Source: Wylensekiella montiformis
Lineage (GTDB): Bacteria > Bacillota > Negativicutes > Selenomonadales > Selenomonadaceae
Length of the DNA stretch: 64,000 nt
Direction of reading: 5' to 3'
NCBI RefSeq assembly: GCF_009697385.1
Contig: NZ_VUNL01000009.1
Location: 55,677-119,676, forward strand
Shown: piece by piece, positions 35,985 through 45,310 of the stretch
How positions within the stretch are numbered: position 1 is the first letter of the stretch
Layout of the letters: the number at the start of each line of letters is the position of its first letter
Made by a program: the position numbers and the translations under genes
Notes under the pieces: generated by a model
Databases searched by the model: none
What the model saw: the letters and a program-made list of their open reading frames with translations, nothing else
What the model was told of the DNA's origin: nothing

Positions 35985-36165
35985 GCAGTGGATGCCCTTA
36001 GCGCAGGTTCTCAGAGGCGGACGTATGGCCTTTGAGAAGACGAGGAGAAGGTTGTCGAGTAGTCAGCGGATGCCTTCCGGCCGGTCCGGCCGATAAAGTC
36101 CGATAAAGCCCGCATGCGAGTGCGGAGGGAAAGCGGACGGAGGACGCAGCAGGAGCCTACCAATG
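35985..36165 (+). ncRNA. glmS ribozyme (glucosamine-6-phosphate-activated)
   Basis: The conserved core is readable: A|GCGCAGG at 36000-36006 (self-cleavage expected between A36000 and G36001) and GACGAGGAGAAGGTTGTCGA (36040-36059). The AGCGGATGCCTTCCGG segment (36065-36080) closes the double-pseudoknot core. A hairpin-rich P3/P4-like region ends near 36160. It lies directly upstream of glmS. When GlcN6P accumulates, cleavage removes the 5' end and the mRNA is degraded, lowering GlmS. Confidence 0.9.
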
Positions 36166-36180
36166 CTAGGAGGTACGGTT

Positions 36181-38010
36181 ATGTGTGGTATCGTAGGTTA
36201 TGTCGGTGACAAGCAGGCGGCGGATTTTCTTTTAGAGGGGCTGGCCAAGCTGGAGTACCGCGGTTATGATTCGGCCGGGATTGCTGTTTTTGACGGTTCT
36301 TCTGTCCGCGTAGAGAAAAGCGTCGGTCGTCTGGCTTCGCTGCGTGATAAGATTCGCGATGACATGCCGCAGGGAACCATGGGAATCGGGCATACCCGCT
36401 GGGCGACGCATGGGCGTCCGTCGGATGTCAATGCACATCCGCATACCGATTGTTCCGGTGATTTTGTTGTGGTACATAATGGAATCATCGAGAATTATCT
36501 GTCATTGAAGGAAGATCTGATCGAAAAAGGGCATGCGTTTCGTTCGGAAACGGATACGGAAGTCGTTGCGCATCTTCTCGAAGAGGTCTATAATGGCGAT
36601 TTCGTTTCCTCTGTCCGGGAGGTACTGCGGCGCATTGAAGGATCTTATTCGCTGGTCTTTATGAGTGCGAAGCATCCGGGTACATTGATTGCAACAAAGC
36701 AGGATAATCCGCTGGTCATCGGTATTGGCGAAGGGGAGAACTTCATTGCTTCCGATATCCCGGCTATTATTCAGCGCACTCGTCGTACCTATATTTTAAA
36801 TGACGGAGAGATGGCTGTTCTTACCAAGGATTCCATCAACATTACGAACCGTCAGGGCGAGCCGGTTACGAAAAAAGTCTTTGAGGTCAACTGGAATGCC
36901 GAGGCTGCAGAAAAAGGCGGCTATGAACATTTCATGCTCAAGGAAATTCATGAGCAGCCGAAGGCCGTCCGGGATACGATGAGCCAGCGTGTCGCCAAGG
37001 ACGGCAAGAGCATCGTGATGGACGAGCTCAAGTGGGACGCGGAGTATTTGAATTCCTTCAACAAGATTTATATTGTGGCCTGCGGCACGGCTTACCATGC
37101 CGGACTGGTCGGCAAGTTCTACATTGAAAAGCTGGCCCGTACGGTAGTAGAGGTCGATGTGGCGTCTGAGTTCCGGTATCGTGAGCCGATCGTTGATGAA
37201 AACACCTTATTTATTGCGGTTTCCCAGTCCGGAGAGACCAGCGATACGCTGGCCGCGATGAAGGAGTCGAAGCGTCTCGGCGCTAAGACGCTGGCACTGA
37301 CTAATGTGGTAGGTTCCTCGATTGCCCGTGAGGCGGATCAGGTCCTTTACACCTGGGCCGGTCCGGAAATCGCGGTCGCTTCGACGAAGGCGTACACGAC
37401 GCAGCTGGTGCTGTTCTTTATGCTGGCCCTTTATATGGCGCAGATTAAGAAAACACAGAAACCGGAACGCATCGCGGAGCTTATCGGGATGATGCAGCAG
37501 ATTCCTGCCCAGATCAACCAGACCTTGGAGGATGTGGAGCCGATCAAGACCTTTGCTAAGCAGTATGGGTTTAATGAAGATGTGTTCTACATCGGCCGCT
37601 CTTTGGATTATGATGTGGCGCTTGAAGGTTCGCTGAAGCTGAAAGAGATCTCTTATATTCATGCGGAGGCTTATGCGGCGGGTGAACTCAAGCACGGCAC
37701 GCTGGCCTTGATCGTCGAGGGCGTACCGGTCATTGCGCTGGCGACGCAGAAGAGCGTTTACGAGAAGACGCTGTCCAACATCAAGGAAGTCAAAGCCCGC
37801 GATGCTGTGGTGATTGGTCTGGCCGCTGAGGGCGACGAAGAACTGGAAAAATATGTCGATCATGTCATAAAGGTTCCGGAAACCGATGAACTGCTGATTC
37901 CGATCCTGACCGTTGTTCCGCTGCAGCTTTTGGCTTATTTTGCCGCTATTACGCGCGGCTGTGACGTTGACAAGCCGCGTAATCTGGCCAAGTCGGTGAC
38001 AGTGGAGTAA
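36181..38010 (+). CDS. glmS: glutamine--fructose-6-phosphate aminotransferase (isomerizing)
   Basis: The 609-residue enzyme makes glucosamine-6-phosphate, the first committed step toward UDP-GlcNAc for peptidoglycan. Cys2 (MCGIVGYVG) is the glutaminase nucleophile once Met is removed, which fixes the start at 36181 rather than 36163. The first domain carries RGYDSAGIAV and the two SIS domains carry CGTAYHAGL and SQSGETSDTLAAM. The C-terminus is PRNLAKSVTVE. The AGGAGG site lies at 36169-36174. It is controlled by the upstream ribozyme. Confidence 0.98.
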   Translation: MCGIVGYVGDKQAADFLLEGLAKLEYRGYDSAGIAVFDGSSVRVEKSVGRLASLRDKIRDDMPQGTMGIGHTRWATHGRPSDVNAHPHTDCSGDFVVVHNGIIENYLSLKEDLIEKGHAFRSETDTEVVAHLLEEVYNGDFVSSVREVLRRIEGSYSLVFMSAKHPGTLIATKQDNPLVIGIGEGENFIASDIPAIIQRTRRTYILNDGEMAVLTKDSINITNRQGEPVTKKVFEVNWNAEAAEKGGYEHFMLKEIHEQPKAVRDTMSQRVAKDGKSIVMDELKWDAEYLNSFNKIYIVACGTAYHAGLVGKFYIEKLARTVVEVDVASEFRYREPIVDENTLFIAVSQSGETSDTLAAMKESKRLGAKTLALTNVVGSSIAREADQVLYTWAGPEIAVASTKAYTTQLVLFFMLALYMAQIKKTQKPERIAELIGMMQQIPAQINQTLEDVEPIKTFAKQYGFNEDVFYIGRSLDYDVALEGSLKLKEISYIHAEAYAAGELKHGTLALIVEGVPVIALATQKSVYEKTLSNIKEVKARDAVVIGLAAEGDEELEKYVDHVIKVPETDELLIPILTVVPLQLLAYFAAITRGCDVDKPRNLAKSVTVE

Positions 38011-38035
38011 AATCCCTTCGTTTATAGAAAGATAG

Positions 38036-38080
38036 AAAAGCCGGGCGTTCCATTCCAATGAATGTAACGCCCGGCTTCTT
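38036..38080. terminator. bidirectional terminator between glmS and the ABC operon
   Basis: AAGCCGGGCGTT pairs with AACGCCCGGCTT, flanked by A and T tracts. It serves the convergent genes. Confidence 0.88.
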
Positions 38081-38101
38081 TGCATGACAGGCTTGGGATG
38101 C

Positions 38102-38896
38102 TCAGCTTAGAAGCAGGCTGTCACTGACCAGTTCACTGCCCGCGGCCTGTTCGAACATGGCAAGCAGATCCTTGACTTCCAGGTGCTGTTTCTTTTCCTC
38201 GGGAATATCAAAGAGGATTTGGCCGCCGTACATCATGATGAGACGGTTGCCGAACTTGAGCGCATCGCGCATATTATGCGTAATCATGAGTGTGGTCAGA
38301 TTCTGCTTGGCAACGATGTCGCGCGTGAGGGTGAGCACTTGTTCGGCTGTTTTCGGATCAAGTGCCGCAGTGTGTTCGTCAAGAAGCAGAAGCTTCGGCT
38401 TTGCCATAGTGGCCATGAGAAGCGTCAGTGCCTGTCGCTGGCCGCCGGACAGCAGGCCGACCTTGGATTCCAGCCGGTCTTCCAGTCCCAAATGAAGCCC
38501 TGCGAGAAGCTCGCGAAAATGGTCACGGGTTTTTGCTGTCGAGCTCCAGCGGAGCGTCGGTGTCCTTCCGCGTCGTGAGGCGATGGCGAGATTTTCCTCA
38601 ATTTGCATGTTGGCGGCAGTTCCCATCATAGGGTCCTGAAAGACGCGGCCGATAAAGCGGGCACGCTTGTGTTCCGCCCATTTTGTGATGTCGGTGTCCG
38701 CGATCTCAATGCGTCCCTCGTCGACAGGATAGGTACCGGCAACACAGTTCATGAGTGTGGATTTCCCCGCTCCGTTTCCGCCGATGACGGTGACGAAATC
38801 ACCGGGAGCAAGATGGAGACTCACATCATGCAGCGCAAGTTTTTCTGTGATGGTATTCGGATTGAAGGTTTTGGATATTTTTTCAATGCGCAGCAT
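38102..38896 (-). CDS. ABC importer ATP-binding protein (ABC_sub_bind-type system)
   Basis: The 264-residue ATPase has Walker A GGNGAGKST (about 40-48), signature LSGGQRQ (about 149) and Walker B KLLLLDEHTAALD (His in place of the more common Pro or Gly after LDE is typical of this subfamily). It forms a system with the permease and lipoprotein upstream. These TrpXYZ-like systems import amino acids or related compounds in some Firmicutes; the substrate here is unknown. Its start overlaps the permease stop (TGATG). Confidence 0.92.
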   Translation of the reverse strand: MLRIEKISKTFNPNTITEKLALHDVSLHLAPGDFVTVIGGNGAGKSTLMNCVAGTYPVDEGRIEIADTDITKWAEHKRARFIGRVFQDPMMGTAANMQIEENLAIASRRGRTPTLRWSSTAKTRDHFRELLAGLHLGLEDRLESKVGLLSGGQRQALTLLMATMAKPKLLLLDEHTAALDPKTAEQVLTLTRDIVAKQNLTTLMITHNMRDALKFGNRLIMMYGGQILFDIPEEKKQHLEVKDLLAMFEQAAGSELVSDSLLLS

Positions 38897-39780
38897 CAGC
38901 GCGTCACCTCCTTGCGGAATTTGTTCCAGCGTTTCTGAAGAAGCGGCATGGAGAGTGCAAGCGCAACGAGAATAGCCGTGAACAGTTTGAGGTCATTGGG
39001 CGGCATACCCATTTGCAGTACGATGGCAATTACGGCGCGGTAGACGATAGAGCCGAGAATGACGGAGATCAGGCAGTTCCGGAAGCTTCGTGTACCGAAG
39101 AGCACCTCACCGATGATGACGGAAGCAAGGCCGATCACGATGGTGCCGACTCCCATGCCGACATCGGCAAAGCCATTGTTCTGTGCGACGAGTGCGCCGG
39201 ATATGGCGACAAGTGCATTGGAAAGCAGCAGGCCGAGGACAATCATGATATCGGTATCGACGCCGTTGGCACGGATCATGTGCGGATTGCAGCCAGTCGC
39301 GCGGATGGCTGCGCCAAGCTCGGTGCCGAAAAACCAGTAGTTCAGGACGGCGACGATGAGCACGATACCCGCCCCGATGGCGAGAACCGTCATGCCCATG
39401 TCAAGACCGGGAATTTGTACGATTGAAAAGATGGTATCCTGAGCGAGCAGAGGAAGATTGGCTTTGCCCATGATGCGAAGGTTAACGGAATAGAGCGCAA
39501 TCATAGTCAGGATACCGGCCAGCAGCGCCGGTATTTTGAGTTTTGTGCAGAGAACGCCCGTGACAATACCGGCAAGTGCGCCGGCAAGGCAGGCGGCAAG
39601 GATAGCCGTAACCGGAGATGCGCCGGAAGTCAGCAGTGTGGCCGCGACAGCAGCGCCGAGCGGAAAGCTGCCTTCGACCGTGAGGTCGGCAATGTCGAGC
39701 ACGCGGAACGTAATGTAGACGCCGATGGCAAGGAGCGCCCATAAAAGCCCCTGTGAGATGGTGGAAATGACGAGATCCAT
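38896..39780 (-). CDS. ABC importer permease (BPD_transp_2 family)
   Basis: The 294-residue protein has eight to nine hydrophobic segments of the branched-chain-amino-acid-type permease family. The conserved cytoplasmic loop near GTELGAAIRATGCNPHMIRANGVD (about 150-175) contacts the ATPase. It begins behind AAGGAG. A 110-base gap holding repeat copy C separates it from the binding-protein gene. Confidence 0.92.
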   Translation of the reverse strand: MDLVISTISQGLLWALLAIGVYITFRVLDIADLTVEGSFPLGAAVAATLLTSGASPVTAILAACLAGALAGIVTGVLCTKLKIPALLAGILTMIALYSVNLRIMGKANLPLLAQDTIFSIVQIPGLDMGMTVLAIGAGIVLIVAVLNYWFFGTELGAAIRATGCNPHMIRANGVDTDIMIVLGLLLSNALVAISGALVAQNNGFADVGMGVGTIVIGLASVIIGEVLFGTRSFRNCLISVILGSIVYRAVIAIVLQMGMPPNDLKLFTAILVALALSMPLLQKRWNKFRKEVTR

Positions 39781-39807
39781 ATTGAGAAATACTCCTTCGT
39801 GTTGTTT

Positions 39808-39899
39808 ATTTATCCGATGCTAAGGGACGCTAAGACTTCCAGCTCTGCAGGCGGGAGATAAACGCCCCTAAAGCCATGGATCAGTCTCACCTTATTCGA
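39808..39899. repeat. dispersed intergenic repeat, copy C (longest form)
   Basis: It starts TTATTTATCCGATGCTAAGGG. An extra 38-base block (including CAGCTCTGCAGGCGGGAG) is followed by the same CGCCCCTAAAG found in copy A, and the end is GATCAGTCTCACCTTATTCG. The last bases overlap the stop codon of the binding-protein gene. It sits inside an ABC operon. Confidence 0.8.
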
Positions 39900-40905
39900 T
39901 GAGGTCGGCGTCTTTCAGAATGTCTTCCGGGATCGTGATGCCAAGGCGCTGGGCATCTGTTTTGTTGATGCTGACTTTGAGATCCTTGGCGAGTTCAATG
40001 CTCATGTCTGCCGGTTTATTCTTTCCTTCCAGAATATCTGCAGCCATGTGGCCGGTCTGGACACCGAGCTTATAGTAGTCGATGCCATAGGTGGCAAGCC
40101 CACCCGCCTTGACCATGTTCGGTTCTCCGCAGATGACCGGTATTTTCGCTGCGTCAGTAATGGCAATGAGCGTCGGCATAGCGGAAGCGATGACATTATC
40201 CGTAGGCTCATAGAAGGCGTCAACGGAACCGATGAGACTCTGTGCAGCCTGCTGGAGGTCATTGACCGTGGATATCGTAGCAACTTTTACCGTCAGTCCC
40301 TTTGATTCCGCATATTCCTGCATGGCCTTGACCTGCACTTCCGAATTGACTTCGCTGGAGCAGTAAATGACACCGACTGTTTTGGCCTGAGGTTTGAGCC
40401 TGAGCAGCAGGTCGATCTGTTCCTTGATGGGGTTCATGTCGCTGGTTCCCGTTATATTCCGGCCCGGTTTTTCGTTGGATGCGGCAAGTTTTGCGCCGAC
40501 GTAATCCGTGATGGCCGTGCCGACAATGGGGATGTCTTTCGTGGCATTGGCGACGGTCTGAGCTGCCGGGGTAGCAATGGCGCAGATGAGATCCATCTTG
40601 CCGCTCACAAAGCGCTGGGCGATATTCTGAAGATTCGACTGATCCGCCTGTGCATTCTGCCGGTCAAAGGTGACGTTTTTTCCTTCTTCAAAGCCGCGTT
40701 CCTTGAGCCCGTCGACAAATCCCCGGTTGGCCGCGTCAAGCGCATTATGTTCGACGAGCTGGACGATGCCGATCTTATAGGTTTTGTCCCCGGAGCCGCC
40801 GGCCTGCTGGGATCCGCCGCAGCCGGCAAAAAGGCCTGTGGTGAGGAGCGCTGCAGCGCCCAAAGAGAGCAGTTTCATTTTTTTTGACATACTGGAAATT
40901 TTCAT
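39892..40905 (-). CDS. ABC substrate-binding lipoprotein (ABC_sub_bind family)
   Basis: The 337-residue lipoprotein has a signal peptide with lipobox LFAGC (about residues 26-30). The family motifs KIGIVQLVEHNALDAANRGFVDGL and FDRQNAQADQSNLQNIAQ follow. The two-lobed fold is related to TrpX-type binding proteins, with a possible aromatic or amino-acid ligand. The start at 40905 (GGTGG site) puts the signal peptide first; the longer frame adds 20 unlikely residues. A TATAAT-like promoter lies on the minus strand near 40964-40969. Confidence 0.92.
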   Translation of the reverse strand: MKISSMSKKMKLLSLGAAALLTTGLFAGCGGSQQAGGSGDKTYKIGIVQLVEHNALDAANRGFVDGLKERGFEEGKNVTFDRQNAQADQSNLQNIAQRFVSGKMDLICAIATPAAQTVANATKDIPIVGTAITDYVGAKLAASNEKPGRNITGTSDMNPIKEQIDLLLRLKPQAKTVGVIYCSSEVNSEVQVKAMQEYAESKGLTVKVATISTVNDLQQAAQSLIGSVDAFYEPTDNVIASAMPTLIAITDAAKIPVICGEPNMVKAGGLATYGIDYYKLGVQTGHMAADILEGKNKPADMSIELAKDLKVSINKTDAQRLGITIPEDILKDADLIE

Positions 40906-41061
40906 GAGAAAACCACCTTTTCTTTGATTTGATTGTAATTTGTTCGTAGTAATAGACACCACCATTATACAATGTTACACCTATAAAATCCAGTGTTGTT
41001 TTCATAGAAAGGACATTTTGGAATAGATGAGATGGTGTCATGTGTAGACATCCGGGCGAAC

Positions 41062-42351
41062 TTATCGATGCAGGCACCCCTGATTGCGGCCTTTTTGCTT
41101 GGCGCGGTACAGGGCGGTGTCGGCTCGTTCGAGGACAGCGCGGATATCGGTGTCCTTTGGATGGAAATAGGAAAAACCGAGTGATACGGTAACGGATATG
41201 GTGCTGTCCTGAACAGGGACGGAAATGGCGGCGACGGATTGTAAAATCTTGGTGATCAGAAAATCCACATATTGGGGATTTAATCCGCTGAATACGCCGA
41301 CAAATTCATCCCCGCCCCAGCGTATGATGTGATCGGAGCTTCGGGTCGCGCGCCGCACGGCTGTGACGACCTCGCGCAGCACCCGGTCGCCGGCTTCATG
41401 GCCATAGCGGTCATTGACCTGTTTGAAATGATCGATGTCCAGCATCATAATGGCTGCGTTGCGGGTGCCATGGCTTTGCTGAAATTGTTTCCATTCGCGT
41501 TCCAGAAGCTTTTGTCCGTATTTTCGTGAATGTGCGCTGGTCAGGGTATCCCAGTTGATCTGCTGCTGCAGCTCGCGGTGGCGCTGCTGGAACAACCGGC
41601 GGTCGCTGTGGCGGATAAAAAGAATGGCCAGACAGCAGAGGCTGAGAACCGAGAGAAACATGACGAATAGTACCATGCGCATGAGGGGAATCATGTGTTC
41701 TTGAGACTGGTGGATATAATGGTCCATATCGTCGATATTGGTTCCCATGGAAATAATCCAGTCGAAGTCCTTATAGAGTTTTGCGTAAGCCATCTTTTCC
41801 GTCACTTCATCGGAATCGAGTTTTTTAAAATAATAGGTATGGAACACTTCGCCATCGCGGCGGATGCTGGACAGTTCATCGGCGTAGGGATGATTGCCGT
41901 GAAGATCGGTCATATCGGTGGACAGGTAATATCCTTCCGTTTTGGTCAGATTCGGATGGATGAGGCGAATGGCGTAACGGTCGCCGCCGTCATAGTTCAG
42001 TACCTGCTCGACCCAGACGTAGGCATTGTCGTTGTAATTGGTGTGATGAATTCGTTCGTAGATATGGCGCTTGACCGTATCATCGATCTGCTGCTGGCTC
42101 CAGTCCGGATGTTCCTCACGGAGCGAAAGGCGTTCTCCGTCGATATCGTCGATGAGATTGTTGACGGTATCCCGGAGATGATTTTTTTGAACAGTCAGCA
42201 CGTTGTCATAGATTTCCCGGGCAAAAAGATGCGATCCGCTGTAGAATACGAGAAAAAAAGTCAGCATCATGAACAGGATCATGATGCCAAGCACGGCAGC
42301 CAGATTTCGCCGGTAGCCGGACTCTGCGGAGAAGAGCTGTTTCTTTGGCAT
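41062..42351 (-). CDS. membrane diguanylate cyclase with extracytoplasmic Cache sensor
   Basis: The 429-residue protein has a first membrane segment at about 20-40 and an extracytoplasmic Cache-like domain at about 45-215 (NDNAYVWVEQ, then GDRYAIRLIHPNLTKTEGYYLS). A second membrane segment lies at about 220-245 and the C-terminal GGDEF domain holds an intact RWGGDEFVGVFSG motif. An RSSD inhibitory site lies five residues before GGDEF, so product inhibition is expected. It makes c-di-GMP and counters the EAL enzyme at 22844. The start at 42351 (GGGGGGA site) is chosen because the longer frame adds 52 unrelated residues. Confidence 0.93.
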   Translation of the reverse strand: MPKKQLFSAESGYRRNLAAVLGIMILFMMLTFFLVFYSGSHLFAREIYDNVLTVQKNHLRDTVNNLIDDIDGERLSLREEHPDWSQQQIDDTVKRHIYERIHHTNYNDNAYVWVEQVLNYDGGDRYAIRLIHPNLTKTEGYYLSTDMTDLHGNHPYADELSSIRRDGEVFHTYYFKKLDSDEVTEKMAYAKLYKDFDWIISMGTNIDDMDHYIHQSQEHMIPLMRMVLFVMFLSVLSLCCLAILFIRHSDRRLFQQRHRELQQQINWDTLTSAHSRKYGQKLLEREWKQFQQSHGTRNAAIMMLDIDHFKQVNDRYGHEAGDRVLREVVTAVRRATRSSDHIIRWGGDEFVGVFSGLNPQYVDFLITKILQSVAAISVPVQDSTISVTVSLGFSYFHPKDTDIRAVLERADTALYRAKQKGRNQGCLHR

Positions 42352-42464
42352 GTTCAAATTTATCCCCCCCTGATTGCCGTTTCGGAGATCCTGCAATATT
42401 GGTCTCAGTATACCACAAGTTACCGGAAAGGAAGAATGATTTTTTTTCGCAAATGATTTTTTGT

Positions 42465-42493
42465 TTGGCGATGTTGTGCTTCCATGATACAAT
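42465..42493 (+). promoter_or_regulatory. promoter of the ZIP transporter gene
   Basis: TTGGCG and TACAAT are 17 bases apart and end 40 bases before the start codon. Confidence 0.7.
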
Positions 42494-42533
42494 GAAAAGA
42501 AATCCATGTTATAGATATGAAGGAGGGGACGCG

Positions 42534-43322
42534 ATGTTATCCATGGAAATCGGCCAGGGTCTGCTGATTCCGTTTCTTGGTACCGTATTGGGAGCGGGAT
42601 GCGTTTTTATTCTGCGTCAGGAGCTCAGGGCTTCCGTGCAAAAAGCTCTGCTGGGGTTTGCGGCCGGGATTATGATTGCCGCTTCAGTCTGGAGTTTGTT
42701 GATCCCGTCTATGGATGCCTGCAGCGGCTGGGGAAGTCTGGCCTTTCTTCCCACTTTGACCGGTTTTTGGGCGGGAACGTTGTTTCTTCTGCTGCTGGAT
42801 CATGTGATTCCGCATCTTCATATTCATGGAGAGGAACCGGAGGGCCTGCATCGGGATTTGTCCAAAAAGATGATGCTGATACTGGCGGTCACGCTGCATA
42901 ATATTCCCGAAGGAATGGCCGTCGGCGTAGTGCTGGCCGGCTGGCTGTCCGGACAGACCGAAATCACAGGGAGTGCAGCGCTTATTTTGTCTGTCGGCAT
43001 TGCGATCCAGAATTTTCCGGAAGGCGCAATCATATCCATGCCGCTGCGTGCCGCCGGTATGAGCCGGACCCGGGCTTTTTTGGCCGGTGCGGCTTCCGGC
43101 ATCGTCGAGCCTCTGGGCGGACTGCTCACCGTTGCCGCAGCACAGTTTGTCACACCGATTCTCCCGTATCTGCTGGCTTTTGCTGCGGGGGCCATGGTCT
43201 ATGTGGTGGTGGAGGAACTTCTGCCGGAAATGGCTGAGGGCAAACACTCCCATGTCGGAGTCCTTTCTTTTGCCGCAGGCTTTACCTTGATGATGGCGCT
43301 GGATGTGGTATTTTCCGCCTGA
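42534..43322 (+). CDS. ZIP family metal transporter
   Basis: The 262-residue transporter has eight membrane segments. The paired metal-binding motifs are LHNIPEGMAVG (about residue 122) and QNFPEGAIIS (about 162), the signature of ZIP proteins that import zinc or other divalent metals. A histidine-containing loop (HVIPHLHIHGEEPE, about 89-102) may sense or bind metal. ATG 42534 has a GAAGGAGGGG site; ATG 42543 is possible. It ends 16 bases from the convergent pepF gene with no visible terminator between. Confidence 0.93.
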   Translation: MLSMEIGQGLLIPFLGTVLGAGCVFILRQELRASVQKALLGFAAGIMIAASVWSLLIPSMDACSGWGSLAFLPTLTGFWAGTLFLLLLDHVIPHLHIHGEEPEGLHRDLSKKMMLILAVTLHNIPEGMAVGVVLAGWLSGQTEITGSAALILSVGIAIQNFPEGAIISMPLRAAGMSRTRAFLAGAASGIVEPLGGLLTVAAAQFVTPILPYLLAFAAGAMVYVVVEELLPEMAEGKHSHVGVLSFAAGFTLMMALDVVFSA

Positions 43323-43338
43323 CTTTTGTCAAAGACAT

Positions 43339-45153
43339 TCAAAAAGAGCTGGTTTCCAGATCATCCAGACATTCGTGGAACTTCCGGAAGGTGGTGTCAA
43401 ACGGCTCCCGGCTGGTCATGTCGACACCTGCCTGCTGGAGCAGGCGGATGGAGTAATCGCTGCCGCCGCTGGCAAGATAGGAAAGGTATGCGTCGCGGGC
43501 ATCTTCGCTTCCTTCGCGCAGCCGGGCGGACAGCGCCATGGCTGCCGCATATCCGGTGGCGTACTGATAAACATAAAACGGACGGTAAAAATGAGGGATG
43601 CGGCTCCATTCGGCGCGAAGCCCTTCATCGAGCAGCACATCTTTTCCATAATAAAGGCGGTTGAGTTCCATCCAGTTTTTTTCAAGGAAGTCAGCAGTCA
43701 GGGCTTCGCCGCGTTCTGCGGCCTCATGTGTGATTTGTTCGAATTCGGCGAAGAGCACCTGCCGGAATACCGTGGTGCGAATCTGTTCCAGATATAGATT
43801 GAGGTAATACAGGCGTTCCTTTCCCTGAGCATGGCGGAGCATATATTCCAGCAGCAGATTTTCATTCGTAGTCGAAGCGACTTCCGCGCAGAAAATGCTG
43901 TATTCTGAATTGGTATATTCCTGATGACGGCTGCTGTAAAAGCTGTGCATGGCATGGCCCATTTCATGCGCAAGCGTAGACATGGATTCATAGGTATTAT
44001 TCCAGCTCATCAGTACAAAGGGATGGACACCATATACGCCCCAGGAATAAGCGCCGCTTCGTTTGCCTTGATTTTCACAGCGGTCAACCCATCCGTTTTC
44101 CAGTCCGTGGAATAGGTCGTTCCTATAGGCGGGGCCGAGCGGGGCCAGCGCTTTCTGAAGAGTGGCGGTTGCTTTTTCGTAGGTAAAGACGGTTTGGGGG
44201 CGCTCGACGATCGGTACGTAAAGATCATACATATGAACGGCGTCGAGATGCAGCAGCTTTTGCTTGAGTTTCATGTACCGGTGAAGCTCCGGCAGAAATT
44301 CGTGCGTGACGCTTATAGCGGTGTCGTAGACGGATGCAGGGATGTTGTTGGCATCGAGTGCGGCTTCGCGCATGGTGCTGTAGTGGCGGGATTCGGCGAG
44401 AAACTGACTGGCCTTTACGGAGGACTGATAAAGTGAGGCAAAGGTGTTGCGGAATTTGTGATAGGTATCAAAAAGCTTTGTGAAGGCATCTTTCCGCACC
44501 CGGCGGTCTGCGGAACGAAGAAATGTCATATAACGGCTTTCGGAAAGGGGAACAAGCTGACCGCTTTCCGAAAGCGTATCGGGGAAATGAAGATCGGCGT
44601 TGACCATGACCGTATAGGTGTTGCGGGCTGCGCTGCGGAGTTCGCCGGTACGGGCCAGCATGGCTTCCTGTTCCGGCGTCAGGATATGTGATTTTGTTCG
44701 CAGGAGCTCCTGCAGACGGAACCGGTATTTTGCAAGGCCCGGAAGGGCATCGGGCATTGTTTTCAGGACGGGATCCGGCAGGGACAAAAGCTCTGGTTCG
44801 ATAAAGGAAACAGCAGCACCGGCTTGGTCGAGCAGCGGCATGACGCTGGCTGCATCCGCCTGATACTCCTGATTGGCTGTATCGGTATCTGCCATCATGC
44901 GGGCCCAGGCAAAAACCGAAGACAGAGTGATCTCCATTTCGTCCTGTTTGCGCAGGCAGTCCAGCAGGGCTTCGGGATGGTGCAGACGCCCTTTTTCTTT
45001 TTGTATGGCTGTGAATTGGCTGGGCAGTCCATCGCGGGCCTTTTGCCACTCTTTTCTGGAGGGATAAATATCGGAAAGATTCCATTTCTGTTCGTCGGCG
45101 CAGTCTTCTCGTGCCGGAATCGTGGCGGCGGTCTGATTTATCATCATAATCAT
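43339..45153 (-). CDS. pepF: oligoendopeptidase F
   Basis: The 604-residue zinc peptidase of family M3B cleaves oligopeptides of 7-17 residues. The HEMGHAMH zinc motif is followed by a downstream Glu in the E-Y-S-I-F-C-A-E-V region. The N-terminal WNLSDIYPSRKEW and central QFLAESRHYSTMREAAL match PepF/PepB. The start at 45153 with AAAGGATGG restores the usual length of about 600; the longer frame adds 75 residues of unrelated sequence. It is divergent from the radical SAM gene. Confidence 0.95.
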   Translation of the reverse strand: MIMMINQTAATIPAREDCADEQKWNLSDIYPSRKEWQKARDGLPSQFTAIQKEKGRLHHPEALLDCLRKQDEMEITLSSVFAWARMMADTDTANQEYQADAASVMPLLDQAGAAVSFIEPELLSLPDPVLKTMPDALPGLAKYRFRLQELLRTKSHILTPEQEAMLARTGELRSAARNTYTVMVNADLHFPDTLSESGQLVPLSESRYMTFLRSADRRVRKDAFTKLFDTYHKFRNTFASLYQSSVKASQFLAESRHYSTMREAALDANNIPASVYDTAISVTHEFLPELHRYMKLKQKLLHLDAVHMYDLYVPIVERPQTVFTYEKATATLQKALAPLGPAYRNDLFHGLENGWVDRCENQGKRSGAYSWGVYGVHPFVLMSWNNTYESMSTLAHEMGHAMHSFYSSRHQEYTNSEYSIFCAEVASTTNENLLLEYMLRHAQGKERLYYLNLYLEQIRTTVFRQVLFAEFEQITHEAAERGEALTADFLEKNWMELNRLYYGKDVLLDEGLRAEWSRIPHFYRPFYVYQYATGYAAAMALSARLREGSEDARDAYLSYLASGGSDYSIRLLQQAGVDMTSREPFDTTFRKFHECLDDLETSSF

Positions 45154-45198
45154 CCATCCTTTCTGTGTTTCCTTTACGGCTGATGTGGAGTATCTCGC

Positions 45199-45240
45199 AG
45201 AGAGAGTAAAAACTCTTCTCTGAATAAGTCTTATATTATT
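45199..45240. repeat. dispersed intergenic repeat, copy E (3' half)
   Basis: AGAGAGAGTAAAAACTCTTCTCTGAATAAGTCTTATATTAT resembles the 3' half of copy B and the ends of copies A and D. It lies in the divergent gap between pepF and the radical SAM gene and can fold (AGAGAGT...ACTCTTCTCT). Confidence 0.65.
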
Positions 45241-45310
45241 ATAGCATAATGTGAGTGACGGACGGCATTCCCGCCCTGAATGATCGGTGGTTTTCTTTTT
45301 TTGAGGTGAA

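Noticed and set aside
40906..41061. Possible T-box or riboswitch before the ABC binding-protein gene
   Set aside because: TrpXYZ-like operons can carry a T-box, but no AGGGTGGNACCGCG-type T-box core or other known motif is visible on the minus strand.
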